From assembly GCA_000307935.1 (NCBI GenBank), contig AMWX01000001.1, positions 99,388 through 163,387 of the forward strand: a stretch of 64,000 nucleotides of DNA. The letters are read 5' to 3'. Origin of the DNA: SAR86 cluster bacterium SAR86E (GTDB taxonomy: Bacteria > Pseudomonadota > Gammaproteobacteria > Magnimaribacterales > D2472). Of the stretch, positions 1 to 9,054 are shown one piece after another (the first letter of the stretch is position 1; every line of letters starts with the position of its first letter). The notes under the pieces were generated by a model. It saw only the letters and a program-made list of their open reading frames with translations. It did no database searches and was not told the origin of the DNA. The translations under genes were made by a program, and so were the position numbers.

Positions 1-854
1 TTAGATCCTTTAGTTCTAGTAAAATTTATCGTCAACTGTGGAATCTCTCTGGCGGAGTTTCTCCTTTACTTAAAAATACTGATGAGTTGACTAAAAAATT
101 AAATCTACATCAGAATAAATACAATGTTTATTATGCTATGCGCTACCAAAAGCCAAGCATTCAAAATGCTCTAAACAAAATTAAAGAAACAAACCCATCA
201 GAGCTAGTAATTTTGCCACTCTTTCCTCATTATGCATCAGCAACCTCTGGTAGTGTTTTTGAAAAGGTATGTAAGGAACTTTCAAAAGAGTGGGTAATTC
301 CATCATTCAGATTTATAACTCAATACTATGATCATCCATCATTTATTAATGCTTGGGTGGAAGCTGCAAAAGATTTCAATCTCAGGGAGTATGACAAAAT
401 TATATTTAGCTATCATGGTCTGCCAAATTCACAGGTAAACAAGGTATACCAGGATAATCAATGCGATGGTAAGAATTGTGAGCACGAAATTAATTCTCTG
501 AATCATTATTGTTATAAAGCTACAGTTTATGAAACTTCTAAATTAATTGCTGAAAAATTGGAATTGAAAAGAGATAAATATGAGGTCACTTTTCAATCAC
601 GTCTTACAAATAATTGGCTTGAACCATTTTCTGATGAAGTGCTTAAAGAGCTCCCTAAATCAGGTGTTAAAAAAGTATTAATATTTTCCCCTGCATTCAC
701 TGCTGATTGTCTTGAGACTGTTATTGAAATCGGTGATGAATACAAGGAAATATTTAAGGAAGCTGGCGGTGACACTCTTGATTATGTTCCGTCATTAAAT
801 TTTTCAGATGCTTGGGTTCAAGCTATTATAGATATAACAGGTTCAAAAAATTAG
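1..854 (+). CDS. hemH: Ferrochelatase, 5'-truncated by window edge
   Basis: Inserts ferrous iron into protoporphyrin IX, the last step of haem synthesis. The reading frame is open from base 3 and begins before the window, so about 283 C-terminal residues are visible; the TTG at 87 is internal. Family landmarks are the SYHGLP motif holding the metal-binding His, the TFQSR...W stretch and the late SPAF-x-DCLET segment with the conserved Glu. Between SYHGLP and CYKAT there is an insert with three cysteines (C-x4-C-x10-C) that the E. coli enzyme lacks, comparable in place to the iron-sulfur-ligating region of some bacterial ferrochelatases. The downstream SDR gene starts 7 bp later and is probably co-transcribed. 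Identity is secure; iron-sulfur binding is only a possibility. Confidence 0.95.
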   Translation, partial: RSFSSSKIYRQLWNLSGGVSPLLKNTDELTKKLNLHQNKYNVYYAMRYQKPSIQNALNKIKETNPSELVILPLFPHYASATSGSVFEKVCKELSKEWVIPSFRFITQYYDHPSFINAWVEAAKDFNLREYDKIIFSYHGLPNSQVNKVYQDNQCDGKNCEHEINSLNHYCYKATVYETSKLIAEKLELKRDKYEVTFQSRLTNNWLEPFSDEVLKELPKSGVKKVLIFSPAFTADCLETVIEIGDEYKEIFKEAGGDTLDYVPSLNFSDAWVQAIIDITGSKN

Positions 855-861
855 AGTTAAT

Positions 862-1740
862 ATGTTTAAGAATGATATTTTAAAGGGTAAAAAAATCTTA
901 GTCACAGGAGGTGGAACCGGTCTAGGAAAAGAGATGTCTGAGCACTATGTCAAACATGGAGCTGAATTAGTTATATGCGGCAGAAGAGAGAGTGTTCTTG
1001 CTGATACAGCTCAAGAGTTTAAAGAAAAGTATGGAGCAAATGTTAGGTATCAACCGTTAGATATTAGATCGCCGCAGGACGTTGAAGATTTCATTGATGC
1101 TATCTTTATGGAAGGGCCATTGCATGGGCTTGTAAATAATGCAGCAGGCAATTTTATATCTCCAACTAAAGACTTGTCAGCTCGAGGGTTTGATGCAATA
1201 GCCAATATTGTATTTCATGGAACATTTTATGTTACTCAATCAGTAGGAAAAAAATGGCTTGAGCTAAAAATGAAAGGGTCGATTATTTCAATACTTGCGA
1301 CATGGGTCTGGACCGGATCACCTTTTGTTGTTCCATCAGCAATGTCTAAATCGGCATTAAATACTATGACTAAATCTCTTGCAGTAGAGTGGGGTCCAAA
1401 TGGCATTCGTGTTAATGCTATTGCTCCAGGCCCATTTCCTACAGAGGGTGCATGGGCCAGATTAAGCCCCAAAGGAGATTTAGATGATTCAAATTCTATG
1501 AGCACTATACCAATGGGCCGAGTAGGAGAAATGAGCGAATTACAAAATTTGGCCACATTTCTTATGGCTGATGGGTGTGAATATTTAACAGGGCAAACTA
1601 TTGCTCTTGATGGTGCTCAATACCTCTCAGGTGGCGGAACATTCTCTCAACTTGCTAAAATGTCGGAAGATGATTGGTCTGAGATTAGAAACATGATTAA
1701 AAAAACAAACGATTCAGATAAGCAAAAAAGATCAACTTAA
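862..1740 (+). CDS. SDR oxidoreductase, 2,4-dienoyl-CoA reductase (DECR) type
   Basis: A short-chain dehydrogenase of 292 aa. The NADP(H)-binding TGGGTGLG lies at residues 15-22 and NNAAG at 92-96. The usual catalytic YxxxK is replaced by S159-x3-K163. This substitution, the following AVEWGPNGIRVN and PGPFPTEGAWARL segments, and the C-terminal W-x-x-I-x-x-x-IKKT tail match mitochondrial and peroxisomal 2,4-dienoyl-CoA reductases, which also lack the classical Tyr. The likely role is reducing dienoyl-CoA intermediates of unsaturated fatty acid beta-oxidation, which fits the acyl-CoA dehydrogenase/ETF genes further along. It could instead be an enoyl-CoA-type SDR. The family assignment is firm and the exact substrate is inferred. 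Confidence 0.85.
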   Translation: MFKNDILKGKKILVTGGGTGLGKEMSEHYVKHGAELVICGRRESVLADTAQEFKEKYGANVRYQPLDIRSPQDVEDFIDAIFMEGPLHGLVNNAAGNFISPTKDLSARGFDAIANIVFHGTFYVTQSVGKKWLELKMKGSIISILATWVWTGSPFVVPSAMSKSALNTMTKSLAVEWGPNGIRVNAIAPGPFPTEGAWARLSPKGDLDDSNSMSTIPMGRVGEMSELQNLATFLMADGCEYLTGQTIALDGAQYLSGGGTFSQLAKMSEDDWSEIRNMIKKTNDSDKQKRST

Positions 1741-1804
1741 ATTTTTTTTATTGATATTTTTTTATAACTGATAAACTAAGGTAAACATATAAGCAGGGGT
1801 AGTA

Positions 1805-3226
1805 ATGGAACATCAACAAATGCAGGATATTCTGAATAAGCAGAAAGCTTTTTTTATTAAAAATGGTCCACCATCATATGATCTAAGAATTGATCGATTG
1901 AATAGAATGAAGACGCTGATCATGGATAATCGCTATAAGATAGTTGATGCATTGCATGCGGATTTTGGAGTTAGATCTAAAAATCAATCTATGGCAACTG
2001 ATGTCTATACAATAATTCCCAGTATTGAGTACGCTAAAAAGAATCTGAAGAAATGGATGGCTGGGTCAAAAAGAAAGCCTAATTTTCCACTTGGCTTTTT
2101 GGGGGCAAAAGCCTCTGTAGATTACGAACCTTTGGGAACTGTGGGGATGATATCTCCTTGGAATTTCCCTATGTTTTTAACATTCTCTCCAGCCGCATCT
2201 ATTTTTGCTGCTGGGAATCAAATAATGCATAAACCTAGTGAATATACTGAGCAATCAGCCAATTTAATGAAAGAGCTATGTGATGCTGCTTTTGATGAGG
2301 AAGAGTTTGCAACCATACTAGGTGGCCCTGATGTTGGAGCAACTTTCACTCAACAAAAATTTGATCATCTTCTTTACACTGGGAGCGGGGCAGTTGCAAA
2401 ACACATTATGAGGGCTGCATCTGAAAATTTAGTACCAGTAACCCTTGAACTTGGTGGAAAGTCTCCAGTTATCGTTAGTAATTCTACTGATAGCGCTATA
2501 GCGGCAAAAAGAATTATGCTCGGAAAAACTATGAATGCTGGGCAAATTTGTTTAGCTCCAGATTATATTATGGTGCACTCTGACAAAAAAGATGAATTAG
2601 TGTCCGGTATGAAGGATGCAGTCGGTGATTTCTATCCAGATTTAAAACACAACGATGACTACACATCAATTGTCAACCAAAAGCATTATGATCGCCTTCA
2701 AGGCCTCTTAGAAGATGCAAAAGAAAAAGGTGCAGTAATTGATGAGATTAATCCTGCTAATGAAGATTTTTCACAACAAGAAGCTTTTAAAATACCCCCA
2801 ACTCTTGTCATGAACCCAACAGATGATATGGAAATTATGAAAGAGGAAATCTTTGGACCACTTCTGCCTGTAAAAGAATTTACTGAAATTGATGAAGCCA
2901 TCTCTTATGTCAATAAAAATGATAAGCCTCTTGGTCTTTATTATTTTGGCTCTAACAAAAGTGAAGAAAATCGTGTTTTATCAAGAACATCATCAGGTGG
3001 AGTTACTGTTAATGATGTTCTGGGCCATATACAGCAAGAGGATCTTCCTTTCGGGGGTGTTGGGCCATCTGGTACAGGAAGCTATCATGGAGAAGAAGGA
3101 TTCAAAACCTTTAGCAATGCTAAAGCTGTTTATAAGCAAATTGGTTCAAGATTTGACAAGCTATTGTCTGCTATCCGTCCCCCATATAAGGGAGATATTG
3201 AAAAGGTGCTTAAGCAGATAACATAA
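1805..3226 (+). CDS. Aldehyde dehydrogenase, coniferyl aldehyde dehydrogenase type
   Basis: NAD(P)+-dependent aldehyde dehydrogenase of 473 aa. Visible landmarks are SPWNFP near 117-122, the catalytic Glu in LELGGKSP (E215) and the catalytic Cys in NAGQICLAPDY (C249). The N-terminal F-x-x-GPPS-x-x-R-x-x-RL-x-x-M pattern and the HADFG-R motif are characteristic of the coniferyl-aldehyde (CalB-like) and long-chain fatty-aldehyde branch. An AGGGGTAGTA stretch precedes the ATG at 1805. The preferred aldehyde, aromatic or fatty, cannot be read from the sequence. A 64-bp AT-rich gap separates it from the SDR gene upstream, and the Lol permease gene starts 4 bp after its stop. Confidence 0.88.
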   Translation: MEHQQMQDILNKQKAFFIKNGPPSYDLRIDRLNRMKTLIMDNRYKIVDALHADFGVRSKNQSMATDVYTIIPSIEYAKKNLKKWMAGSKRKPNFPLGFLGAKASVDYEPLGTVGMISPWNFPMFLTFSPAASIFAAGNQIMHKPSEYTEQSANLMKELCDAAFDEEEFATILGGPDVGATFTQQKFDHLLYTGSGAVAKHIMRAASENLVPVTLELGGKSPVIVSNSTDSAIAAKRIMLGKTMNAGQICLAPDYIMVHSDKKDELVSGMKDAVGDFYPDLKHNDDYTSIVNQKHYDRLQGLLEDAKEKGAVIDEINPANEDFSQQEAFKIPPTLVMNPTDDMEIMKEEIFGPLLPVKEFTEIDEAISYVNKNDKPLGLYYFGSNKSEENRVLSRTSSGGVTVNDVLGHIQQEDLPFGGVGPSGTGSYHGEEGFKTFSNAKAVYKQIGSRFDKLLSAIRPPYKGDIEKVLKQIT

Positions 3227-3230
3227 TTCT

Positions 3231-4469
3231 ATGAACTCATTGCCTATTTACTTGGGCTACAAGTACTTTAGATCAAAGAAGGGTGCATTTGCATCTTTCA
3301 CATCATTAATGGCAATTGCAGGATTGTCGCTAGGTGTTGCTGCTTTAGTTATTGTTCTTTCCGTTATGAATGGTTTTGAAAAAGAGCTTCAAACAAGAGT
3401 TTTAGGAGTAGTTCCTCAATTAATAATTCGTTCAAACGAACCTATAAATGACTTCGTAAATCTTATCAGAGATATCGAAACCTCAGATGATGTTCTCAGC
3501 GCTAGCCCATACATTGAAACACAGGGCCTCATGAGTGCTAATGATAGATCGAGAGGTGTTTTTTTAACTGGAATAATGCCTGAGCATGAGAATTCTATGT
3601 CGATTTTGCCCCAGTTCATTAAAAGTGGAGCTTTGAATGATTTATCACCAAAGCAGGGAGTGGTAATAGGCTCATGGTTAGCTAGATATCTTGATATAGA
3701 TATCGGAGATTCTATCAATATTACAACAACAAATTTACGTTCATCTCTTTTGGGAACTTTTCCCAGAACAATTTCTTTAGAGGTTGTTGGCATCTTTGAG
3801 CTTAAAGCTGAACTAGATCAATCTTTGGTGTTGGTTCACCACGATTTAGCTGCAAACATTTTAAACATAACAACCAATTCAACTCAGGGGATTAGGATTA
3901 AAACTAATGATTTATTCAAAGCAAACTCTATTGGCTATGATTTATTAGAAAGTATGAACTTCAATAATGGAGATAATTATTTTACATCGTGGCAGCAAAC
4001 TCACGGAACATTATTTCAAGCCATTAAACTTGAAAAAAGACTTATTAGCTTAATGTTATTTTTAATTATTACAGTTGCAGCATTCAATATTTTATCTACA
4101 TTAGTAATGACTGTTAAAGCTAAAGAAAAAGAGATAGCCATACTAAAAACAATGGGTTGCTCAAATCTTGAGCTCACTCTTATCTTTTTAAACTTAGGCT
4201 TTATTATTGCCTGTGTCGGCACCATAGTTGGTTTGACTCTAGGTCTAATCATTACCCCTAATATAGATTCATTAATTAATTTTATAGAATCTCTTTCAAA
4301 TAGAGCTTTGATGGATAGCTATTTTATAAATTATTTTCCATATGAATTTCGAATCACACAATTGCTCAATATTTGTTTGTCAGTTCTATTTATGAGCATA
4401 ACTTTTTCATACTTTCCTGCCGCAAAAGCTGCAAGACTGAAGCCAGTGAATATCCTTCGCCATGAATAA
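3231..4469 (+). CDS. Lipoprotein-releasing ABC transporter permease (LolC/LolE/LolF family)
   Basis: Inner-membrane permease of the Lol system, which extracts outer-membrane-destined lipoproteins and hands them to LolA. The protein is 412 aa: one N-terminal membrane segment (about 20-50), a long periplasmic domain, then three C-terminal membrane segments (about 270-400) in the FtsX/MacB permease fold, ending PAAKAARLKPVNILRHE as Lol permeases do. Only one permease gene accompanies lolD here, whereas E. coli encodes LolC and LolE on either side of the ATPase. This fits the LolDF arrangement, in which one hybrid permease homodimerises, unless a second gene lies elsewhere. The start overlaps nothing, and the stop overlaps the lolD start by 8 bp. 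Confidence 0.92.
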   Translation: MNSLPIYLGYKYFRSKKGAFASFTSLMAIAGLSLGVAALVIVLSVMNGFEKELQTRVLGVVPQLIIRSNEPINDFVNLIRDIETSDDVLSASPYIETQGLMSANDRSRGVFLTGIMPEHENSMSILPQFIKSGALNDLSPKQGVVIGSWLARYLDIDIGDSINITTTNLRSSLLGTFPRTISLEVVGIFELKAELDQSLVLVHHDLAANILNITTNSTQGIRIKTNDLFKANSIGYDLLESMNFNNGDNYFTSWQQTHGTLFQAIKLEKRLISLMLFLIITVAAFNILSTLVMTVKAKEKEIAILKTMGCSNLELTLIFLNLGFIIACVGTIVGLTLGLIITPNIDSLINFIESLSNRALMDSYFINYFPYEFRITQLLNICLSVLFMSITFSYFPAAKAARLKPVNILRHE

Positions 4470-5133
4470 GCTAAGAGCCGAAAACATATCTAAATCTTTT
4501 ATTTCTGCTAGTCACAAGATTAATGTCTTAGCGAATATTTCATTCTCAATCAATGAGGGTCAGTCAGTTGGAATAATAGGTTCATCTGGAAGTGGCAAGA
4601 CTACTTTTTTGCAAATTTTAGCTGGCTTGGATAATGCAGATGAAGGAAATATATACTTTAACGATATAAATTTATCAGCGAATGGTGATAAACAATTCAA
4701 TGAAATGAGAAAAAATTTATTTGGTTATGCATATCAATTTCATTATTTGCTGGATGATCTTACAGTTTATGAAAATTGCAATTTAGTTTTTAAGATAGCT
4801 AAAAATTACAATGATCAATCTTCAAAGATCCTTCAAATATTGGATGAACTTGGAATCTCTCATTTGCGTGATAGTTATCCATATATGCTTTCAGGAGGGG
4901 AAAGGCAGCGAGTTGCTATTGCTAGAGCAATTGTTCACCAACCTAGGTTCGTAATAATGGATGAGCCAACTGGTAATTTAGATCAAGATAATGCTGAAAT
5001 CATTCAAGATTTAACTATCAAATTATCAAAAAATCATAATATTGGAATAGTCGTTGCAACTCATGACTTGCAATATGCTGATAAACTAGACTGTGTATTT
5101 AGGATTGAAAAAGGGGATTTAAAGTCAATTTGA
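4462..5133 (+). CDS. lolD: Lipoprotein-releasing ABC transporter ATPase LolD
   Basis: Cytoplasmic ATPase subunit that powers lipoprotein release by the preceding permease. The 223-aa length is typical. Visible motifs are Walker A GSSGSGKTT, the signature LSGGERQR, and Walker B with FVIMDEPTGNLD, followed by the switch His in ATHDLQ. The start overlaps the end of the permease gene, indicating translational coupling. exbB begins one base after its stop, so it belongs to the same envelope operon. Confidence 0.95.
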   Translation: MNKLRAENISKSFISASHKINVLANISFSINEGQSVGIIGSSGSGKTTFLQILAGLDNADEGNIYFNDINLSANGDKQFNEMRKNLFGYAYQFHYLLDDLTVYENCNLVFKIAKNYNDQSSKILQILDELGISHLRDSYPYMLSGGERQRVAIARAIVHQPRFVIMDEPTGNLDQDNAEIIQDLTIKLSKNHNIGIVVATHDLQYADKLDCVFRIEKGDLKSI

Positions 5134-5134
5134 A

Positions 5135-5737
5135 ATGAATAGTATTCTGATAGCTGGAGGATGGTTTATTTGGCCCTTGTTGGTGTGCTCCATTCTATTA
5201 ATTTCAATTGTTCTTGAGCGGTTATGGTTTTTGCAACGAAGACTTATTGCTCCAAAAGGTTTGTTGAGGCAAGTTCAAAATTTAATTGAAAAAGAGTCTT
5301 TCCATTCTCACAATCAAGAAGAAATTTCTTCAACATCTCAGTTGGGTGATTTGCTTAAATATTGTTATCAGTATAGATCTAACTCCAGAGAATTCGTTGA
5401 AATTAAAGCTGAAGAAAAAGCATCTGAAATCAAGCTTATTTTAGAGAGAAATCTTTCCATGCTGAGTACTATTGCAAGCATAAGCCCTTTGCTGGGATTG
5501 CTGGGAACAGTTGTCGGCATGATAACTGTATTTAGTAATATTGATATTAATGGCTCATCCAATACAGATCTTCTAGCGGCAGGTATATCCGAGGCTCTCA
5601 TTACCACAGCATTTGGTTTAATAATTGCAGTGCCAGCAATAATTTTTTTTAGATATTTTGAACAAAAAACCCTTATCTTGATGTCAGTATTGCAAGCAAA
5701 TACTTCATTATTTTTGGATTTCTTATATAAAAAATGA
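5135..5737 (+). CDS. exbB: MotA/TolQ/ExbB proton-channel family protein
   Basis: Inner-membrane subunit of an ExbB-ExbD motor that couples the proton gradient to TonB (or TolA-like) work at the outer membrane. The 200-aa protein has an N-terminal membrane segment (WFIWPLLVCSILLISIV), a cytoplasmic stretch, and the diagnostic ISPLLGLLGTVVGMI segment followed by GISEALITTAFGLIIAVPA. Placement between lolD and exbD, upstream of msbA, matches the gammaproteobacterial lol-exbBD-msbA-lpxK order. It may serve the TonB receptor at 46-48 kb, but that pairing is inferred. Confidence 0.9.
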   Translation: MNSILIAGGWFIWPLLVCSILLISIVLERLWFLQRRLIAPKGLLRQVQNLIEKESFHSHNQEEISSTSQLGDLLKYCYQYRSNSREFVEIKAEEKASEIKLILERNLSMLSTIASISPLLGLLGTVVGMITVFSNIDINGSSNTDLLAAGISEALITTAFGLIIAVPAIIFFRYFEQKTLILMSVLQANTSLFLDFLYKK

Positions 5738-6144
5738 ATTTTTATAAACACAAAGAACGCTCCCTGACAATTGAAATCACTCCACTGATAGATATTGTTT
5801 TCTTGTTAGTTATTTTCTTTGTGGTTACCTCTAAGATAGAAACTAATCAGTACTTAACCTTGGATCTTCCGGAATCAAAGTCATTTTCATCTTCTATTTC
5901 CACTAATTCTCAAAATATAATTTTGCTAGATTCAGGTATATTGTTGGTAAATGATCAAGAGTTTTTGATTCAAGATATTGAAAAAGTTCTTGCAGGCGTG
6001 CTCCTTACATTTTCAAAATCAGAGGTTGTTATCTTATCCATTGAAAGCAAAGCATTTCATATGTGGGTTATTGAAATAATGGATGGCCTTCAACAACTTG
6101 GTTTTCAAAATGTACAAATTAAAACTTATACTGAAAACTTATGA
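5734..6144 (+). CDS. exbD: Biopolymer transport protein ExbD/TolR family
   Basis: Partner of ExbB, 136 aa. It has a short cytoplasmic N-terminus, one membrane helix, and the essential Asp in the ITPLIDIVFLLVIFF segment (near residue 20), which takes part in proton conduction; a small periplasmic domain follows. Its start overlaps the exbB stop by 4 bp (ATGA), and its stop overlaps the msbA-lpxK start in the same way. Identity is clear; ExbD rather than TolR is chosen from the gene neighbourhood. Confidence 0.9.
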   Translation: MNFYKHKERSLTIEITPLIDIVFLLVIFFVVTSKIETNQYLTLDLPESKSFSSSISTNSQNIILLDSGILLVNDQEFLIQDIEKVLAGVLLTFSKSEVVILSIESKAFHMWVIEIMDGLQQLGFQNVQIKTYTENL

Positions 6145-8900
6145 GCCCCTTAAAAAGACTTTTCTCATATACCTTAAGATTCAAATTTTCATTTGCACTT
6201 AGTATTGTAGGGTTTATTCTTTTTGCCTCGGCGGATATTGCTGCAGTTGAGTGGATTAGACGTATTATTGAATATATTAATTCTGGCCAAGAAGATTTTA
6301 GTATTTATCTCGTACTAGCGTTAATTTTTATAGCATTTGGTCGCGGAACAGGTTTTTTTATTGGAAACTACTTCATGTCTAGGGTTGGTTTTGGAATTGT
6401 CCATGATCTCAGGTCTGAGTTATTTACAAAATTAATTAATTTACCAAAAAATTACTTTGATCAAAATCAATCGGGGCAGCTCATAAATAGAATTACTTTT
6501 ACAACCACTCAAGTCTCTGGGGCAGCATCCAATGCTATCAAGACATTCGTGCGAGAGGGTTTCTTGTTGATAGGTTTACTTGGCTATATGTTGACTTTAA
6601 ATTGGAAATTAACACTACTTTTGCTTGTGACAACTCCATTTATAGCGCTCATTGTATATGTAGCTGGCCGACGACTAAGAAAATTAGCAAAAACAATTCA
6701 AACCGCTATGGGTGATGTTACCCATCTTGCTTCTGAAGCTGTTGATGGAAATTTAGAAATTAAATCCTTTAATGCTGAGGATTATGAAAAGACAAGATTT
6801 TTTAGTGCCAATGCTTCTAACAAAAATCAAAACTTAAAATTAGAGGCAACTAGCAATTTAGCCACTCCTATTATTCAGCTTTTGGTCTCCGTCTCTTTAT
6901 CCATTGTTGCGTATTTTGCATTAGGCTCCCAGCTAGGAATAGAACTTAATGCAGAGGATTTTGTTGCATTCATAACTGCAGCTGGGCTTATGGCAAAACC
7001 CATAAGGCAACTTTCTAATATCAATGCAGTAATTCAAAAAGGCCTAGCTGCAGCGGTTGAAATTTTTGATCAATTGGACGCAAAAGAAGAAGATGATGCA
7101 GGATCTGTTGAGTCAACAATTGTTGGTAATATTGAATTTTCAGATGTGAATTTTTCATACACCTCAAAAGAATCAGTGTTGAGCAATTTAAATCTTAAAA
7201 TTTCTCAAAATGAAACCGTTGCCATTGTAGGGAAGTCTGGTTCTGGAAAATCTACAATTGCAAATCTTTTATCTAGATTTTACTCTGATTACAGCGGTTT
7301 AATTGCTATTGATGGTACTAATATAAAGGATTATCGCCTCTCATATTTACGTCAATCGATTTCAATTGTTAATCAGTCACCAACATTATTTAATGACACA
7401 ATTGAAAAAAACATTGCTTATGGAATTACTGAAATTGATCAAGATAAACTAATCGAGGCAGCTGAAATTTCTGGCTGCAATGAATTCATCTCAAAACTTC
7501 CAGAAGGGTTTAAATCTGAAATAGGAGATGATGGTGTTCTTTTATCAGGTGGTCAGCGTCAACGGCTTGCAATTGCCCGAGCATTTTATAAAGATTCGCC
7601 AATCATTATATTAGACGAAGCTACATCTGCTTTAGATAATGAATCAGAATTAATAGTTCAAGAAGCGATTGAAAAACTTATCAATGATAGAACTACAATT
7701 GTTATTGCTCACAGGTTATCAACTATTGAAAATGCAGACAAAATATTAGTTCTTGAAAATGGATCGGTTATAGAAACCGGAACACATCATGAACTGCTAG
7801 AGAACGAGGGAGTTTATAAGAACCTATATCAAAATAAATTCAATGATGCTGAGACTCAAAATGGACTTTCAGTTAAATCTAAGAAACAGGAACATCTTCC
7901 AACATTCACTGAAGAGCCGACTGAACAAGGTTACTTGATAGATGCATGGTATAAAAGGAGTTTTTGGTTATATTTATTAGCTCCATTTACGTTTATTTTT
8001 TCGAGTCTTGTGAAAGCCAGAAAAAATTCTTACATCAAAAATCCTAAAAAGGTATGGATTTCAAAAGTACCAATTGTTGTTGTTGGGAATATTTCAATGG
8101 GCGGAACAGGTAAGACTCCTTTAGTAAAATTTATTGCGACAGAGCTTTCAAGCCGTGGCTTTAAGCCAGGGCTCGTTAGTCGCGGTTATGGAGGAAAATA
8201 TTCAGGAACATATGAGGTTACTAATAATTCTACTTTTAAGGAGACTGGAGATGAGGCTCAAATTTTATCAAAGTTAAATATTCCATTTTTTATTGATAAA
8301 AATAGATCTAGGGCAGCAAGAAAATTGCAAGAAACCCATCAAGATGTTGACGTTATTATTTCTGACGATGGCCTACAGCATTATGCAATGGGAAGAGATA
8401 TTGAGATAGCTGTAATAGATGGTGTAAGAAGACTCGGAAATGGCTTAGCTTTTCCTGCTGGGCCTTTGAGAGAGCCTAAATCAAGGTTAAAAGAAGTTGA
8501 TTTTATAGTAAACAATGGTGGTCCAACCGAAGGAGATGAAATCTTAATGACATTAAGTCCAGCTAAATTTGTTCATTTAAATTCAGGTAAACAGTACTCT
8601 ATAGATAAATGGCCTATGCATAATCAAATTCATGCAATTGCTGGTGTTGGTAACCCAAATAGATTTTTCGATCTTTTGCTTAGATTAGGTTTTGAGTTTG
8701 ATAAAAATCCATTCCCAGATCACCACAAATACAACAAAAGAGACCTCTATTATTTGGATCATCTACCAATACTCATGACAGAAAAAGATGCTGCTAAATG
8801 CAAACACTTTAATAATTCTAAGATTTGGTATTTAACCATTGAATCTAAAATTGAATCACAATTTATTGATAGGCTTGAGGAGAAATTAAATGATAGATAA
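6141..8900 (+). CDS. MsbA-LpxK fusion: lipid A flippase fused to lipid A 4'-kinase
   Basis: One uninterrupted 919-aa reading frame joins two normally separate proteins. Residues 1-570 are an MsbA-type ABC exporter: six membrane segments, Walker A GKSGSGKST (about 364-372), signature LSGGQRQR (468-475), Walker B IIILDEATSALD. Residues 598-919 are LpxK: an N-terminal membrane-anchoring helix (LYLLAPFTFIF), the P-loop GNISMGGTGKTP (649-660), SRGYGGKY, SDDGLQHY and AVIDGVRRLGNG motifs. A polar linker of about 25 residues joins them, with no stop, frameshift or lost domain visible. MsbA flips lipid A-core across the inner membrane; LpxK phosphorylates the 4' position of lipid A disaccharide on its cytoplasmic face. 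In relatives msbA and lpxK are adjacent genes, so the fusion follows from loss of the intervening stop. Confidence 0.93.
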   Translation: MSPLKRLFSYTLRFKFSFALSIVGFILFASADIAAVEWIRRIIEYINSGQEDFSIYLVLALIFIAFGRGTGFFIGNYFMSRVGFGIVHDLRSELFTKLINLPKNYFDQNQSGQLINRITFTTTQVSGAASNAIKTFVREGFLLIGLLGYMLTLNWKLTLLLLVTTPFIALIVYVAGRRLRKLAKTIQTAMGDVTHLASEAVDGNLEIKSFNAEDYEKTRFFSANASNKNQNLKLEATSNLATPIIQLLVSVSLSIVAYFALGSQLGIELNAEDFVAFITAAGLMAKPIRQLSNINAVIQKGLAAAVEIFDQLDAKEEDDAGSVESTIVGNIEFSDVNFSYTSKESVLSNLNLKISQNETVAIVGKSGSGKSTIANLLSRFYSDYSGLIAIDGTNIKDYRLSYLRQSISIVNQSPTLFNDTIEKNIAYGITEIDQDKLIEAAEISGCNEFISKLPEGFKSEIGDDGVLLSGGQRQRLAIARAFYKDSPIIILDEATSALDNESELIVQEAIEKLINDRTTIVIAHRLSTIENADKILVLENGSVIETGTHHELLENEGVYKNLYQNKFNDAETQNGLSVKSKKQEHLPTFTEEPTEQGYLIDAWYKRSFWLYLLAPFTFIFSSLVKARKNSYIKNPKKVWISKVPIVVVGNISMGGTGKTPLVKFIATELSSRGFKPGLVSRGYGGKYSGTYEVTNNSTFKETGDEAQILSKLNIPFFIDKNRSRAARKLQETHQDVDVIISDDGLQHYAMGRDIEIAVIDGVRRLGNGLAFPAGPLREPKSRLKEVDFIVNNGGPTEGDEILMTLSPAKFVHLNSGKQYSIDKWPMHNQIHAIAGVGNPNRFFDLLLRLGFEFDKNPFPDHHKYNKRDLYYLDHLPILMTEKDAAKCKHFNNSKIWYLTIESKIESQFIDRLEEKLNDR

Positions 8901-9054
8901 AGATATATTAAAGTTGATGGCCTGTATTAGATGTAAAGGTGAGTTGGCTGATCATGGCGATCATCTTGAATGCAGTATATGTAAAATTGGCTATCCTATA
9001 GAAGATGATATCCCAAGAATGATCGAAGAAAGAATTTTTGATTTAAATGGTTGA
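8890..9054 (+). CDS. ycaR: YcaR/Trm112-like small zinc-binding protein (UPF0434)
   Basis: A 54-aa reading frame beginning with ATG at 8890, inside the end of lpxK, and ending with TGA at 9054, inside kdsB. It reads MIDKDILKLMACIRCKGEL and later CSICKIGYPIEDDIPRM. Two CxxC pairs and the YPI-x-DDIPRM tail are the signature of the YcaR/Trm112 family. In E. coli ycaR occupies exactly this position between lpxK and kdsB. The biological role of YcaR is not established. Overlaps of 11 bp and 8 bp with the flanking genes indicate coupled translation. Confidence 0.9.
   Translation: MIDKDILKLMACIRCKGELADHGDHLECSICKIGYPIEDDIPRMIEERIFDLNG

Noticed and set aside
2889..3221. Forward 110-aa frame within the aldehyde dehydrogenase
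   Set aside because: Overlaps in another frame the conserved C-terminal part of that enzyme.
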